A program made the position numbers and the translations under genes. Shown one piece after another: positions 62,476 to 64,000 of a DNA stretch of 64,000 nt. The notes below the pieces were generated by a model that was given only the letters and a program-made list of their open reading frames with translations, was not told the origin of the DNA and made no database searches. The DNA lies in assembly GCA_964571855.1 (NCBI GenBank), contig CAZNDO010000010.1, forward strand, positions 79,470-143,469, read 5' to 3'. The stretch comes from CAYYFX01 sp964571855 (GTDB lineage Bacteria; ARS69). Each line of letters begins with the position of its first letter. Position 1 is the first letter of the stretch.

Positions 62476-62572
62476 TTCGAACCGCGCGATCACCCGGTTC
62501 CGCCTAGCGTTGTGGTCACGCCCGCGCCCGCCCGCGGCGCGGCGACCTCGTGGAACGCGGAGGCGATCCTCC

Positions 62573-63910
62573 ATGTGCTCGTCACGTCACCTCGCGGCCG
62601 GAGTCCTCGGCGTCGCGTCGCTCCTGTCCGGCGCGACGGCCGCATCCGCGGCCGATGATCCCGCACCACCCGACACCCTCGACCTCGCCGCACGCGTCGC
62701 CGCGCTCGAGCAGCGCGTGGCGTCACTACCGCCCGCGCCGAAGGAGGCGAAGGGATTCGCCTGGTCCTCGGCGGACGGCAAGTCCGTGCTGCGGATCTCC
62801 GGCTACGTGCACTCCGACGGCCGCGTCTTCGTCGCGGACGACGAGCGGCCGGCGAGCACCACGCTCCTCCTGCGCCGCGTGCGCCCCGTCCTCGATGCGA
62901 CCGTGGCGAAGCGCGTGGACGTGCGCATCATGCCGGAACTCGGCGGCGGCTCCGTGTCCCTGCAGGACGGATACGTGGACGTGCGCGCCGGCGCGGGACT
63001 CACGATCCGGAGCGGGAAGTTCAAGTCGCCCGTGGGCTACGAACGGCTGATGTCCACCACCGCCATCCCGTTCGTGGAGTTCGCGCTCCCGGTGAATCTC
63101 GTGCCGAACCGCGACGTGGGTCTCCTCGTGTCCGGCAGCCACGCCGGCGGGGCGATCACGTGGACCGCGGGCCTCGTGGACGGCGCGCCGGACGGCGGCA
63201 GCGTGGACGGCGACCTCCACGACGCGAAGGAGGCGGTGGCGCGCGTGTTCGCGTTCCCGGCGAAGCGCGCGCGCGTCGTCGCGCTGCAGGGGCTCGGACT
63301 CGGCATCGCGGCCACCGTCGGTGACAACCACGGCACGCCCGCCGCGCCCGGCCTCGGGACCGTGCGGAGTCCGGGTCAGCAGGCGATCTTCGCGTACCGC
63401 GCGACCGGGCGCGCCGACAGCACGGTGGTGGCGGACGGGCGGCGCTTCCGCTGGGTGCCGCAGGCGTCGTGGCACGCCGGACGCTTCGGGGGCTTCGCGG
63501 AGTACGTGGAGTCCGCGCAGGACATCCGCCTGGGCGACGCGGTGCTCGAGCACGAGCTGCGCGCGTGGGCGGTCACCGCGTCGGTCGCGTTGACCGCGGA
63601 CGAGGTCGCGGCCCGCGGCGTGTCGCCGAAGCGGCCCTTCGACGCGTCCGCGGGAACGCTCGGGGCGTTCACCCTGGATCTCCGTCTCGCGCGGCTCACC
63701 GTGGAGACCGACGCGTTCCCGGTGTTCGCGAGCGCGTCGTCCGCGGTGTCCGAGGCGCGCGAACACGGCGTGGGCGTCACGTGGTTCCCGAACCGGCAGG
63801 TGAAGGTGCTCGTGGACCACGTGTGGACGGACTACGACGGCGGCGCCGCGGGCGGCGGGGACCGCGAGACGGAGCGCGCGATCCTGGCCCGCACCCAGGT
63901 GGTGTTCTAG
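62573..63910 (+). CDS. Phosphate-selective porin O/P-type outer-membrane protein
   Basis: The 445-residue protein has a signal peptide (to about ASAA), a short coiled coil (LAARVAALEQRVASLP, trimer-forming in such porins), and a barrel that follows the OprO/OprP family: ISGYVHSDGRVF, TTLLLRRVRPVLDATVAKRVDVRIMPE, VDVRAGAGLTIRSGKFKSPVGYERL, PNRDVGLLVSG and a C-terminal VGVTWFPNRQVKVLVDHVWTDY ending in a terminal Phe. OprP is phosphate-specific, but many family members are general. GGAGG before the ATG. The barrel ends just before a convergent gene fragment. Confidence 0.88.
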   Translation: MCSSRHLAAGVLGVASLLSGATAASAADDPAPPDTLDLAARVAALEQRVASLPPAPKEAKGFAWSSADGKSVLRISGYVHSDGRVFVADDERPASTTLLLRRVRPVLDATVAKRVDVRIMPELGGGSVSLQDGYVDVRAGAGLTIRSGKFKSPVGYERLMSTTAIPFVEFALPVNLVPNRDVGLLVSGSHAGGAITWTAGLVDGAPDGGSVDGDLHDAKEAVARVFAFPAKRARVVALQGLGLGIAATVGDNHGTPAAPGLGTVRSPGQQAIFAYRATGRADSTVVADGRRFRWVPQASWHAGRFGGFAEYVESAQDIRLGDAVLEHELRAWAVTASVALTADEVAARGVSPKRPFDASAGTLGAFTLDLRLARLTVETDAFPVFASASSAVSEAREHGVGVTWFPNRQVKVLVDHVWTDYDGGAAGGGDRETERAILARTQVVF

Positions 63911-63912
63911 CG

Positions 63913-64000
63913 TCACGTCCCGGAGGCGGTGCGGACTTCGCGGGTCGGCTCGGCCGGGAAGCTCGGGGCGTCGCCGTCCATCAGCTCGGCCAGCAGCCGG
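63913..64000 (-). CDS. C-terminal fragment of a gene entering from the right edge
   Basis: The minus strand is open for 28 codons from the window edge to a TGA at 63913-63915, reading RLLAELMDGDAPSFPAEPTREVRTASGT. This looks like the hydrophilic tail of a soluble protein. It lies 2 bases from the convergent porin stop, which is normal spacing here. Too short to name; the family is unknown. Confidence 0.5.
   Translation of the reverse strand, partial: RLLAELMDGDAPSFPAEPTREVRTASGT

Noticed and set aside
62451..62485. GGGTTCGAACC resembling a tRNA T-arm
   Set aside because: No acceptor, D or anticodon stems fit around it; the sequence is better explained by the perfect 9-bp dyad.

Overview
The window is very GC-rich bacterial DNA with dense, mostly standard-coded genes. 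Five exported proteins end in a FlgD-like Ig domain with a GVYFVR-type last strand. With lipoproteins, outer-membrane porins and an RND pump, this points to a diderm bacterium, most like the uncultivated FCB-side lineages such as Candidatus Eisenbacteria or Krumholzibacteriota. That placement is inferred from protein architecture, not from a marker gene. I found no rRNA, tRNA, CRISPR array, insertion sequence or prophage.

Layout. 1-5.9 kb: two small lipoproteins, a membrane-anchored spermidine-synthase-like/TPR protein, a CIA30-lipocalin fusion and a beta-lactamase-family hydrolase. 5.9-13.6 kb: an AI-2E-family permease, a sulfatase and two secreted repeat proteins with FlgD tails. 13.7-23.2 kb: an RND adaptor-pump operon, an SGNH-like protein, an AraC regulator, a DmeF-like metal exporter and a secreted esterase. 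23.4-29.3 kb: a four-gene operon running from an acyl-CoA dehydrogenase through an ETF-quinone oxidoreductase:ferredoxin fusion to ETF beta and alpha. 29.5-31.8 kb: hypF without hydrogenase genes.

32-41 kb is the most interesting block. An NtrC-type sigma-54 activator, a histidine kinase and a lipoprotein form an overlapping operon. Around it lie three sequences that fit the sigma-54 -24/-12 promoter consensus. They precede a YqjD-YqjE-YqjK-like small membrane operon, a pair of small beta-barrel proteins and an OmpA-like lipoprotein. I read this as a local sigma-54 envelope regulon. The yqjD-like gene carries an apparent one-base frameshift.

41-46 kb: a GT-C glycosyltransferase, then a baeRF (archaeo-eukaryotic release-factor-like) gene overlapping a Ca2+/Na+ antiporter gene, with a divergent nhaR regulator. 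46-58 kb: a PHP-FlgD secreted protein, a sigma/anti-sigma pair divergent from a TPR-CHAT protease with an intact His/Cys dyad, then an ECF sigma factor divergent from a Ser/Thr kinase-TPR receptor. 58-64 kb: a GEVED-repeat FlgD protein, a second GT-C glycosyltransferase, a CHRD protein and a phosphate-selective-type porin. Two unrelated secreted proteins (53.5 and 61.9 kb) share a short C-terminal W-G-x-V-K-x-L-[FY] tag that may be a second surface-sorting signal besides the FlgD domain.
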